In this document: one piece after another, positions 7,828-13,043 of the stretch
Layout of the letters: each line of letters opens with the position of its first letter
Numbering within the stretch: position 1 is the stretch's first letter
Assembly: GCA_937916185.1 (NCBI GenBank)
Contig: CALGGD010000035.1
Coordinates: 1-13,043 of the forward strand
Direction of reading: 5' to 3'
DNA from: an uncultured Oxalobacter sp.
GTDB lineage: Bacteria > Pseudomonadota > Gammaproteobacteria > Burkholderiales > Burkholderiaceae_D
Length of the DNA stretch: 13,043 bases
The notes under the pieces: model-generated
What the model saw: only the letters and a program-made list of their open reading frames with translations
Databases searched by the model: none
Told to the model about the DNA's origin: nothing
Position numbers and translations under genes: made by a program

Positions 7828-7971
7828 TTATTCATAATTTTCGATTAATTTTTTTATAACAAAAACCGAAAATTTATATTTATTTTTTAATTCTTCATTA
7901 TTTAATTTTGAATCTTTAATTTCAACAGCCAATTTTTTTAGAACAAATTTCAATATATTTCCACAAAACAT
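7828..7971 (-). CDS. Possible 47-aa basic ORF after gtrB
   Basis: An uninterrupted 47-codon frame starts with ATG at 7971, seven bases after the gtrB stop, and ends with TAA at 7830-7828. It begins MFCGNILKFVLKKLAVE and continues with a lysine- and asparagine-rich, probably helical tail ending KKLIENYE. No strong ribosome site is present, but the close spacing would allow coupling to gtrB. A 47-codon open frame in DNA this rich in A+T, where TAA is frequent, is somewhat unexpected by chance. I recognise no family. It could be a real small protein, the remnant of a displaced gene, or chance. The remaining 65 bp down to the GT-C gene shows nothing. Confidence 0.38.
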   Translation of the reverse strand: MFCGNILKFVLKKLAVEIKDSKLNNEELKNKYKFSVFVIKKLIENYE

Positions 7972-7978
7972 AATGAGA

Positions 7979-8917
7979 TTATTTTTCTTTCTTTAAAACA
8001 TAACGAGGTCTATTCTTTGTTTCGATATATACGCGGCCAATATATTCACCGAGAACACCAATACCAATCAACTGAACACCTCCCAAGAACAGGATGGCAG
8101 TCATAATTGAAGGATATCCAGCCACAGGGTTTCCGAAGAATAGTTTGCTTATAATCAGCCAAAGGGCATAACAGAATGAAATAGTCGAGATAATCAGCCC
8201 GAAATATCCACAGATTTTTAAAGGGGCAGTCGAAAAACTGGTGATGCCTTCTATTGCCAGGTTCCAGAGTTTCCACGCATTGAATTTGGATTGGCCGGCA
8301 CTTCTTTCTTGACGGACATATTCGACAATTTCTACCTTGTTACCACCTACCCAAGAAAGAAGTCCTTTCATGAAAACATTCTTTTCGGTCAACTGTTTGA
8401 TGTTTTCAACGACTGGACGGCTCATACACCTGAAGTCACCGACATTCTCTTCAATCTTTGGATTGCTGATGGCGTTATGGATTTTGTAGAACCATTCGGC
8501 AGTCTTCCTTTTCATCCAACCATCTGAAGAACGGTCTGACCTCTTTGCCAAGACAACATCTGATCCTTCCTTGTATTTACGGAGCATTTCTGGAATGACT
8601 TCGATGGGATCCTGAAGGTCGACATCCATAGGAATGACTGCATCTCCTGTGCTATAATCCAATCCACAGCACAGGGCAGGCTCTTTGCCAAAATTACGGG
8701 TGAAGGAAATTGCCTTGACCAAAGCATCTTCCTTCGCCAGCTGATTGATAATCTGCTCAGTCTTGTCCCTGCTCCCATCATTGATGAAACAGATTTCAAC
8801 CTGGACCGGCTCTCCGACTTTATCTTCCCAAGAAACCTGTTCTTCCCTTACAGTCTTATAGAAGATAGGGATAGCTTCTTCCTCGTTGAATACAGGGACG
8901 ACTAATGAGACTTTCAT
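7979..8917 (-). CDS. gtrB: GtrB/DPM1-type polyprenyl-phosphate glycosyltransferase
   Basis: A 312-residue GT2 enzyme that joins a sugar from a nucleotide donor to undecaprenyl phosphate at the inner membrane face. Motifs, counted from the ATG at 8917: [15 protein letters not shown] near the N-terminus, INDGSRDKT, the metal-binding DVDLQDP at about 98-104, and [11 protein letters not shown] before the membrane domain. Two C-terminal transmembrane segments follow (about 234-260 and 270-292), as in GtrB. I chose this start because it matches the family N-terminus, lies one base after the gtrA stop and has AGGGAT as ribosome site inside the end of gtrA; the open frame extends 23 codons further upstream inside gtrA. 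It pairs with gtrA upstream and the GT-C gene downstream. The sugar is not certain: glucose is usual for this group, but others occur. Confidence 0.94.
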   Translation of the reverse strand: MKVSLVVPVFNEEEAIPIFYKTVREEQVSWEDKVGEPVQVEICFINDGSRDKTEQIINQLAKEDALVKAISFTRNFGKEPALCCGLDYSTGDAVIPMDVDLQDPIEVIPEMLRKYKEGSDVVLAKRSDRSSDGWMKRKTAEWFYKIHNAISNPKIEENVGDFRCMSRPVVENIKQLTEKNVFMKGLLSWVGGNKVEIVEYVRQERSAGQSKFNAWKLWNLAIEGITSFSTAPLKICGYFGLIISTISFCYALWLIISKLFFGNPVAGYPSIMTAILFLGGVQLIGIGVLGEYIGRVYIETKNRPRYVLKKEK

Positions 8918-8918
8918 A

Positions 8919-9362
8919 TCAATCCCTGTAGACAAAGGTCTTGGAAAGAATGAATCCAACAAGATAACTGAATGCACAGTAGCCAACGAACGTTATCAAT
9001 GGATGCACTGCGAAGAGGTCACCGACATACCCTGCACCAAGACTTAGCAGGGACATTACTAAGAACATCTTGATGAACATCTTTGCAGTCGGCTTTTTCT
9101 GAAAAGTGAACCTCGCATTCATAAAGAAGCTGAAAACAACCGCAGCACAGAAGGCAATGAAATTCGAGATGGTCTGAGAATCAATGACCTGATAGACCCC
9201 CATGAAAACGATGAAATGGACACCGGTATTCAATAGACCAATCAGTCCGTACAGGATGAACCCCCAATGTTTACGAATGACATCGGCCACCCATGAGAAA
9301 ATGCCTGGTTTCATCTGCCCTGCACCGTTTTGTTCATAAGTTTTTCCAAGAGATGGCATCAT
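8919..9362 (-). CDS. gtrA: GtrA-family membrane protein, lipid-linked sugar flippase
   Basis: A 147-residue protein with four predicted membrane helices, starting at about residue 33 ([18 protein letters not shown]). The typical GtrA segment [10 protein letters not shown] separates the second and third helices, and the protein ends SKTFVYRD. GtrA proteins are thought to move the polyprenyl-phosphate sugar made by GtrB to the outer face. The gene is directly followed by gtrB with a single intervening base. The ATG at 9362 has a clear AAGGGATAGGA ribosome site that overlaps the end of rfbA, five bases before. The first 25 to 30 residues are hydrophilic and longer than in many GtrA proteins. Function as a flippase rests on family knowledge and on the gtrB neighbour. 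Confidence 0.94.
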   Translation of the reverse strand: MMPSLGKTYEQNGAGQMKPGIFSWVADVIRKHWGFILYGLIGLLNTGVHFIVFMGVYQVIDSQTISNFIAFCAAVVFSFFMNARFTFQKKPTAKMFIKMFLVMSLLSLGAGYVGDLFAVHPLITFVGYCAFSYLVGFILSKTFVYRD

Positions 9363-9367
9363 TTGTC

Positions 9368-10246
9368 CTATCCCTTCATGTCCCTGAGGACAATGTCTTT
9401 GATGTAGTCGTAATACCCGTTTGGCTTGAAGCCTTTGAGGTATTCGAGCAGTCTGTCGGCGCTGATGAAGCCCTGTTCGTAGGCCTGTTCTTCGATGCAG
9501 GCAATCTTCCGACCGGTGTTGAGTTCCATGGACTGGACATACATGCCCGCCTGGAGCATCGCATCATGGGTGCCGGTATCCAGCCAGGCAACGCCCCTTT
9601 CCAGACGTTCAACCTGTAGGGAGCCTTCTTCCAGGTAGAGACGGTTCAGGTCAGTGACCTCAAGTTCACCGCGGGTAGAAGGTACAAGTTTTGTGGCTTT
9701 GTCACAGACGGTGCCGTCATAAAAGTAGAGCCCAGTGACGGCGTAGTTAGATTTGGGTTTTGAAGGTTTTTCCTCAAGGCTGATGGCATTGCCCTTCTCA
9801 TCGAACTCGACAACACCGAACCGTTCAGGATCCTTGACGGCATAGCCGAAAACGGTGGCACCTTTGCCACGGCGTATCGCACGCTTCATCAGCGCGGGAA
9901 CGCTTTCGCCATAGAAGAGGTTGTCACCCAAAATCAGGGCGACCGGTTCACCTGCTATCCAGTCTTTCGCAATGAGGAAAGCGTCAGCAATGCCTCGCTG
10001 GACAGGCTGGATGAGGTAACTCAGTTTCAGTCCCCATTGAGAACCATCACCCAGAACCTTCTTGAAATTTTCAAGATCGGATTCGCTGGTGATGACCAGG
10101 ATGTCCCGGATGCCCGCCCGGATCAGGGTGGACAGGGGATAATAGACCATCGGCTTGTCGTAGACCGTCAGCAGGATTTTTGAGATGGGGAGGGATGCCG
10201 GATAAAGACGGGTGCCTTTGCCAGCCGCCAGGATGATGCCTTTCAT
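9368..10246 (-). CDS. rfbA: Glucose-1-phosphate thymidylyltransferase
   Basis: A 292-residue nucleotidyltransferase that makes dTDP-glucose from dTTP and glucose-1-phosphate. The N-terminal signature LAAGKGTRLYP (6-16) is followed by SKILLTVYDKPMVYYPLS; LGDNLFYG holds the metal aspartate near 108, and EEKP and GVAWLDTGTHDAM are family hallmarks. Full length for RfbA/RmlA. The usual partners rfbB, rfbC and rfbD are not in this window, so the use of dTDP-glucose is open: they may lie elsewhere, or the product may feed another branch. The start ATG overlaps the regulator's stop as ATGA, so expression is probably coupled to the regulator. The KGTRLYPAS form replaces the more common SGTRLYPLT, a small but visible difference. 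Confidence 0.97.
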   Translation of the reverse strand: MKGIILAAGKGTRLYPASLPISKILLTVYDKPMVYYPLSTLIRAGIRDILVITSESDLENFKKVLGDGSQWGLKLSYLIQPVQRGIADAFLIAKDWIAGEPVALILGDNLFYGESVPALMKRAIRRGKGATVFGYAVKDPERFGVVEFDEKGNAISLEEKPSKPKSNYAVTGLYFYDGTVCDKATKLVPSTRGELEVTDLNRLYLEEGSLQVERLERGVAWLDTGTHDAMLQAGMYVQSMELNTGRKIACIEEQAYEQGFISADRLLEYLKGFKPNGYYDYIKDIVLRDMKG

Positions 10247-10668
10247 GGAACTGCCCTTTCAGCCGCACTTTCCCCTTCCTGAGGCTGGTGCCTGCTTGTT
10301 CCGTTGGCTTTATGGCTGCCATTGCTGCTGTGGTTCTCTGCCTCCCACTGCTTGCGCCAGTAGGTGTATTCGAGGAAGTTCTGCATCCGGTCTTCAAAGC
10401 TGAACTGGACCTTGATGCCGAGCACGGTGAGGATTTTCTGGAGGGTGTCCAACCTGGGCAGACGGTCACCGCGCATGAAGCGCCAGAGGGTCACTCTGTC
10501 GATGCCGGTCTCTTTGGACAGGTTCATCACGCCATAGGATTCAATCAGGTCAGCAATCAGGGACATGAAGTCCTTTGATTCCGGCTGGGCAAATGCACGG
10601 GTAATGGTGCCCTGGATGTCTTTGGATTTCGCCTTATGTACTGTTCGACTGGTTGTTTCTGGATTCAT
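10243..10668 (-). CDS. XRE/HigA-like helix-turn-helix regulator, first gene of the glycan operon
   Basis: A 141-residue protein with a lambda-repressor-like helix-turn-helix at about 47-85 (NLSKETGIDRVTLWRFMRGD, then LPRLDTLQKILTVLG). The core resembles the antitoxin side of HigBA-type modules, but no toxin gene is adjacent. The 30 residues at the C-terminus are hydrophilic and low in complexity (Ser, Asn, His, Gln, Glu), probably unstructured. Its stop overlaps rfbA as ATGA, so it is the first cistron of the operon and a likely autoregulator of it. The ATG at 10668 follows a modest GGAT site, and just upstream are a hairpin (10679-10698), an 11-bp palindrome (10709-10719) and the left inverted repeat of the putative invertible segment, all candidate targets. 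DNA-binding function is well supported; the target is inference. Confidence 0.82.
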   Translation of the reverse strand: MNPETTSRTVHKAKSKDIQGTITRAFAQPESKDFMSLIADLIESYGVMNLSKETGIDRVTLWRFMRGDRLPRLDTLQKILTVLGIKVQFSFEDRMQNFLEYTYWRKQWEAENHSSNGSHKANGTSRHQPQEGESAAERAVP

Positions 10669-10678
10669 GCTGTTATCC

Positions 10679-10698
10679 GGAAAGCACGCCTGCTTTCC
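10679..10698. promoter_or_regulatory. Perfect 8-bp-stem hairpin in the regulator leader
   Basis: GGAAAGCA and TGCTTTCC pair perfectly around a four-base loop, ten bases before the regulator's ATG. No T-run follows in either direction, so it is not a standard terminator. It could be an operator for the HTH protein or an mRNA structure that affects translation of the first cistron. Confidence 0.55.
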
Positions 10699-10708
10699 AT
10701 TCTGTTTT

Positions 10709-10719
10709 CAGACAGTCTG
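10709..10719. promoter_or_regulatory. 11-bp odd palindrome, candidate operator
   Basis: CAGAC-A-GTCTG is a perfect dyad lying between the left inverted repeat and the leader hairpin. Its size and spacing suit a dimeric XRE-type repressor half-site pair. Function is inferred from position only. Confidence 0.35.
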
Positions 10720-10723
10720 CTAA

Positions 10724-10739
10724 TAAGCATTAACAGATT
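10724..10739. repeat. Left 16-bp inverted repeat of putative invertible segment
   Basis: TAAGCATTAACAGATT is the exact reverse complement of 10892-10907. With single-base gaps, similarity continues outward (TGCT) and inward (TAAAA..ACT), giving about 28 bp of imperfect repeat. It lies 55 bp upstream of the first operon gene. Confidence 0.85.
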
Positions 10740-10891
10740 TAAAAAACTTCTCAACCAGTTGATTTAAAAACGTTTTTTACTCTTTTGGCGACTTCAGTTC
10801 TTATTGGATATTTATATTGTTCTTCCCGTCATGGAATAATTTTTTCATTTTTGAGATAGACACTTATGGTTGTTGTTTGGTACAGTTTTAT
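10740..10891. other. Non-coding segment between inverted repeats (putative invertible promoter region)
   Basis: A 152-bp A+T-rich interval between the two 16-bp repeats. It holds two short dyads (TCAAC-CA-GTTGA at 10751-10762 and AAAAACGTTTTT at 10766-10777) and the inner half of the TATAAT at its right end. At its left end, facing the operon, the equivalent position reads TTAAAT on the minus strand, a poorer -10. No gene-like frame with a credible start is seen inside. Confidence 0.5.
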
Positions 10892-10894
10892 AAT
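10889..10894 (+). promoter_or_regulatory. Perfect -10 box (TATAAT) overlapping the right repeat
   Basis: TATAAT is exact; its last three bases belong to the right inverted repeat and its first three to the inner segment. It would start transcripts near 10901 toward the recombinase. No good -35 hexamer is found 15-19 bases upstream and there is no extended TG, so strength is uncertain and an activator may be needed. Confidence 0.45.
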
Positions 10895-10907
10895 CTGTTA
10901 ATGCTTA
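10892..10907. repeat. Right 16-bp inverted repeat of putative invertible segment
   Basis: AATCTGTTAATGCTTA mirrors 10724-10739 across a 152-bp interval. It lies 167 bp before the preferred recombinase start. Together with CATTTAAGATT just downstream (10914-10924) it forms an imperfect dyad with AATCTGTTAATG around a short spacer, the usual layout of a tyrosine-recombinase core site; the left copy lacks the matching outer arm. Confidence 0.85.
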
Positions 10908-10983
10908 CAGCATCATTTAAGATTCCTCTTCAACCCATCTTGTTTCAGAAATTCCTTTTGGTAACGTTGTTGTTTTTATGTCC

Positions 10984-10999
10984 GTTTCCTTATGGAAAC
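10984..10999 (+). promoter_or_regulatory. Small hairpin in the recombinase leader
   Basis: GTTTCC-TTAT-GGAAAC is a perfect 6-bp stem about 75 bp before the recombinase ATG. It overlaps a weaker alternative pairing GGAA-ACTTAG-TTCC, so two exclusive folds are possible. It may be leader structure or chance. The rest of 10908-11074 holds no recognisable gene. Confidence 0.25.
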
Positions 11000-11074
11000 T
11001 TAGTTCCAAGAAAACACCTTGAGTCCTGTCTGTTCTGCTTGTTACTTTTTCTGATTTTTTATGGAACCTGTAAT

Positions 11075-12032
11075 ATGTGTCATTCAAACTGTAATCTATC
11101 CAACTGGACAAAGGACTTTCTAGCATCACCGCATTTTTCCCAAGCTACATCAAGGATTTACAGCACGGGGCTTCTGTCATTCAAACGGTGGTGCAAGGTC
11201 AATGGTGTGTCTATGCCTGTTCAGCAGGACATCCTCCTGTTCCGTGCGTGGTTGCTCGGACAATACCGGATATCCACAGCACAGACCTATCTGGCTACGG
11301 TGAAACTTTTCTTCTCTTGGTTAGGCAAACACCATCTGTACCAGGATGTTGCTGCTGGCGTTCAAGGCATCAAGGTGAACCGTACTGTACCGATGAGGGA
11401 TTATCTTGACACCCGGCATGTCCGTATCCTGCTCAACCAGCTTTCTAAACGGGCAGCAAAGACTGGTTCACTGAAGGATCTGCGGAACTATGCGATGATC
11501 CTGCTGACCCTGACCTGTGGCCTGCGGGTCTCTGAAGTGGCAAGGCTGGATGTGGATGACCTGTACTGGTCATCTGGCACTTACTGCCTGTTGGTTCATG
11601 GCAAGGGACGTGATGGCAAATCTGACGCAATCAATGTACCGGAAAATGTCGCCATGACGGTCTTCCATTGGCTTGAAATACAATCGTCTTTTTGGAAAAA
11701 CGGACCGATGTTTGTTTCTTTGACGCACCAATACCGGAGGCCGTCTCTGTTCACGGACTGTAAGCCAGATAGTGAAACAGGCGCTCCGGGAATCGGGATT
11801 TGATTCGCCACGGCTGACTGCGCATTCTTTACGGCATTCTGCGGTCACACTGGCTCTGCTGGGCGGCGCTACACTGCAGGAAGCCCAGCAGTTCGCCCGT
11901 CACAGCCGACTGGAAACAACCCAGATTTATGCGCATAACCTTGAAATGCTCAAAAACCCCTGTTCAAGGCTGGTTGCAGATATGGCTCTTGGGAAAACGG
12001 CATCAATGAAACGACACCATCAAATCAGGTGA
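11075..12032 (+). pseudogene. Tyrosine recombinase/integrase, split by a frameshift near 11755
   Basis: Read across two frames this is a 319-residue XerC/D-type tyrosine recombinase. Residues 1-227 are in one frame: an N-terminal SAM-like core-binding domain, catalytic Arg151 in LTCGLRVSEV and Lys177 in HGKGRDGK. The frame then changes at about 11755-11760, and the rest carries HSLRH (His251, Arg254), FARHS (His277) and the nucleophile Tyr286 in TTQIYAHN. Adding two bases at ACG|GAC would give F-T-R-T-V-S, the family consensus. So every catalytic residue survives but the gene as given cannot make the whole enzyme; a 1-2 base sequencing error would look the same. The ATG at 11075 is preferred because GGAA lies eight bases upstream; the frame is open further, to a TTG at 10817, but that part covers the promoter segment. 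It is divergent from the operon and ends at a terminator. Confidence 0.9.
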
Positions 12033-12046
12033 TATCCCCTCATACT

Positions 12047-12080
12047 GAAACCCACAGAACCTGACAGTCCTGTGGGTTTC
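12047..12080 (+). terminator. Rho-independent terminator after the recombinase
   Basis: GAAACCCACAG (12047-12057) pairs perfectly with CTGTGGGTTTC (12070-12080) around a 12-base loop, with a short T-rich 3' end. It lies 15 bases after the recombinase stop. A weaker hairpin (AGGGC/GCCCT, 12095-12111, then TTATTA) follows and may be a second stop. Confidence 0.75.
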
Positions 12081-12112
12081 TTGGCAATTCAAGCAGGGCC
12101 TCTTCTGCCCTT

Positions 12113-12305
12113 TATTAGAAGGAGCTCCGGCGTTGCGCTGCTTTTTCGCGGGCCTTTAGATTATTTAGATGAGGGGGGAAAGGCCTTCTCTGATACTAAT
12201 TCGGACTTCCTTTTGTGTAAAGATAAGCCTTTACTGACCGATAAGGACACCCTGGCAGATATGGCCGGGGAGTTTGCTTCCGCGCCTGACGGTCAAGATA
12301 AGTAA
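12113..12305 (+). pseudogene. 3' fragment of an unrecognised gene at the edge of the locus
   Basis: A frame open from about 12072 to the TAA at 12303-12305. The part inside the terminator hairpin cannot be original coding sequence; from about 12113 the codons look protein-like (GPLDYLDEGGKAFSDTNSDF, then LLCKDKPLLTDKDTLADMAG). The only in-frame ATG is late, at 12260, and there is no start near the beginning. It therefore looks like the C-terminal remnant of a gene whose 5' part was lost when the left-hand locus arrived. I recognise no family. Chance ORF is the alternative. Confidence 0.4.
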
Positions 12306-12779
12306 TTAAAAACAAAATATTATTGCTACCGTTTTGATATACTTTCTTATTTTATTGCCACGCATCAAAATGAAGCCTTAAAGCGCGCTCTGGATAATGG
12401 GTTTGATGAATATTTTATAACGGTAAAAACACCGGGGCCGTATGATATACTGTATTTGTTAAATCAGACGGTTTTTGCGGAAAATAAAGAGGCTTTGCGC
12501 ATAGTTGCGGAAAGGGGCGGGCAATATTTGTACTTGGCTTTACTGAATTTTATACCGCAAGAAGATGAGGCAGTTATTGATTGGCCCGCTGAAATAAAAA
12601 AGCGTGAGCATAAATACAGGCACCGCAAAGTCGGTTCAAATGATTTGGTCCATGCTATTTTGCATAACAGCCAATATGACTTGGCCGCCGCTAAAGAGTT
12701 TATACCGCAAAAATCACGCCAGGCGGAATATTTTAAGGCATTAAATACTTTAATTGATATAAGAATCCGTTCAAAATAA
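12306..12779 (+). pseudogene. Unrecognised coding sequence lacking a normal start codon
   Basis: The frame runs without stop from 12306 to the TAA at 12777-12779, about 157 codons. Codon use looks coding from about 12309 (YYCYRFDILSYFIATHQNEA), including ALKRALDNGFDEYF and KEALRIVAERGGQYLYLALL, which vaguely recall helical ankyrin-like pairs. The C-terminal part is HKYRHRKVGSNDLVHAILHN followed by SRQAEYFKALNTLIDIRIRSK. No ATG, GTG or TTG occurs in this frame before a TTG at 12456, which has no ribosome site and would remove the protein-like first third. The preceding fragment is in the same frame and ends with TAA at 12305, so the two may be one decayed gene with an in-frame stop. A strong terminator follows seven bases later. 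I assign no function. Confidence 0.5.
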
Positions 12780-12785
12780 CAGGAA

Positions 12786-12813
12786 AAAAGCCCCCAAATT
12801 TTTGGGGGCTTTT
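12786..12813. terminator. Bidirectional rho-independent terminator
   Basis: AAAAGCCCCCAAA (12786-12798) pairs perfectly with TTTGGGGGCTTTT (12801-12813) around two bases. It is G+C-rich in the core, flanked by A and T runs, and sits between the convergent unrecognised gene and adhE, so it can end transcription from both sides. Confidence 0.92.
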
Positions 12814-12826
12814 AAACTTTATCTAA

Positions 12827-13043
12827 CTATATTTTACCTTCGTAAGCATCAAGGTAAATTTGCCTGATGTCTTTAAGCAAAGGATACACAGGGTTTGCTG
12901 CCGTGCATTGATCATCAAAGGCAAGTTCTACAAGGTCATCAAGTTTGGCCATAAAATCTTTGCGGCTTATGCCAAACTCTTTAATTGATGACGGTAAGCC
13001 GATATCTTTTTTAAGTTTAATAATTTCATTATTATATCCATTT
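12827..13043 (-). CDS. adhE: AdhE-type iron-containing alcohol dehydrogenase, C-terminal end (runs off right edge)
   Basis: The last 72 codons are present, ending ...IYLDAYEGKI at the TAG (12829-12827). LKKDIGLPSSIKEFGI followed by AFDDQCTAANPVYPLLKDIR matches the C-terminus of bifunctional acetaldehyde/alcohol dehydrogenase AdhE, where AFDDQCTGANPRYPL is typical. This part belongs to the iron-dependent alcohol dehydrogenase domain, which reduces acetaldehyde to ethanol with NADH in fermentation. Whether the N-terminal aldehyde dehydrogenase domain exists cannot be seen; a single-domain iron alcohol dehydrogenase is the alternative. It is convergent with the unrecognised gene and shares the terminator. 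Its codon use is like that gene's and unlike the galE and glf region, so it probably represents the host background. Confidence 0.85.
   Translation of the reverse strand, partial: NGYNNEIIKLKKDIGLPSSIKEFGISRKDFMAKLDDLVELAFDDQCTAANPVYPLLKDIRQIYLDAYEGKI

Noticed and set aside
10243..10668. Toxin-antitoxin module
   Set aside because: The HTH protein resembles an antitoxin, but no toxin gene is next to it: one neighbour is rfbA and the other side is non-coding.
10817..11074. N-terminal extension of the recombinase from a TTG at 10817
   Set aside because: The extension runs through the inverted repeat and -10 box, has no ribosome site and does not resemble a recombinase N-terminus; ATG 11075 gives a normal length.
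11740..11775. Programmed ribosomal frameshift in the recombinase
   Set aside because: No slippery heptamer or following structure is seen; a simple indel repaired to family consensus is more likely.
1..13043. CRISPR arrays, tRNA or rRNA genes, transposase genes
   Set aside because: No regularly spaced direct repeats, no tRNA cloverleaf or rRNA-like sequence and no transposase motifs were found on either strand.

Overview
The window holds one long minus-strand surface-glycan operon, running right to left from about 10668 off the left edge. It is followed on the right by a plus-strand tyrosine recombinase and by a stretch with different base and codon use that ends in the 3' part of adhE. The host cannot be named from sequence alone. 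The AdhE C-terminus suggests a fermentative, probably anaerobic bacterium. The mosaic composition (a moderate-GC glycan operon with strongly A+T-rich patches, next to a different-looking flank) suggests that the operon is an acquired or much-exchanged accessory locus.

Operon, in transcription order: an XRE-like regulator (10668-10243); rfbA, glucose-1-phosphate thymidylyltransferase; gtrA and gtrB, a lipid-linked sugar flippase and polyprenyl-phosphate sugar transferase; a possible 47-aa ORF; an A+T-rich GT-C membrane glycosyltransferase that sits where the serotype-specific third gene of a gtr cassette sits; a small lipoprotein; glf and galE, which make UDP-galactofuranose; a GlfT2-like galactofuranosyltransferase; a LicD-type phosphotransferase with an 18-residue-repeat N-terminus; and the start of an SDR oxidoreductase. 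Several junctions are ATGA or TGATG overlaps, so the set is probably co-transcribed and partly translationally coupled. Together the genes predict a galactofuranose-containing surface polymer or glycolipid with a phosphodiester substituent and a side-chain sugar added from a lipid-phosphate donor.

The most interesting part is the control region, 10669-11074. Between the operon and the divergent recombinase lies a 152-bp segment bounded by perfect 16-bp inverted repeats (10724-10739 and 10892-10907), with weaker similarity continuing on both sides. A perfect TATAAT overlaps the inner end of the right repeat and points at the recombinase. Inverting the segment would put the same box facing the glycan operon. 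This is the architecture of an invertible-promoter phase switch with its own recombinase. The recombinase carries every expected catalytic residue but is split by a frameshift near 11755, so the switch may be locked, or the break may be a sequencing error.

Right of the recombinase terminator (12047-12080) are two pieces of coding-like sequence without convincing starts (about 12113-12305 and 12306-12779), a strong bidirectional terminator (12786-12813), and the convergent adhE 3' end. The region near 12085-12115 is a candidate edge of the inserted locus.
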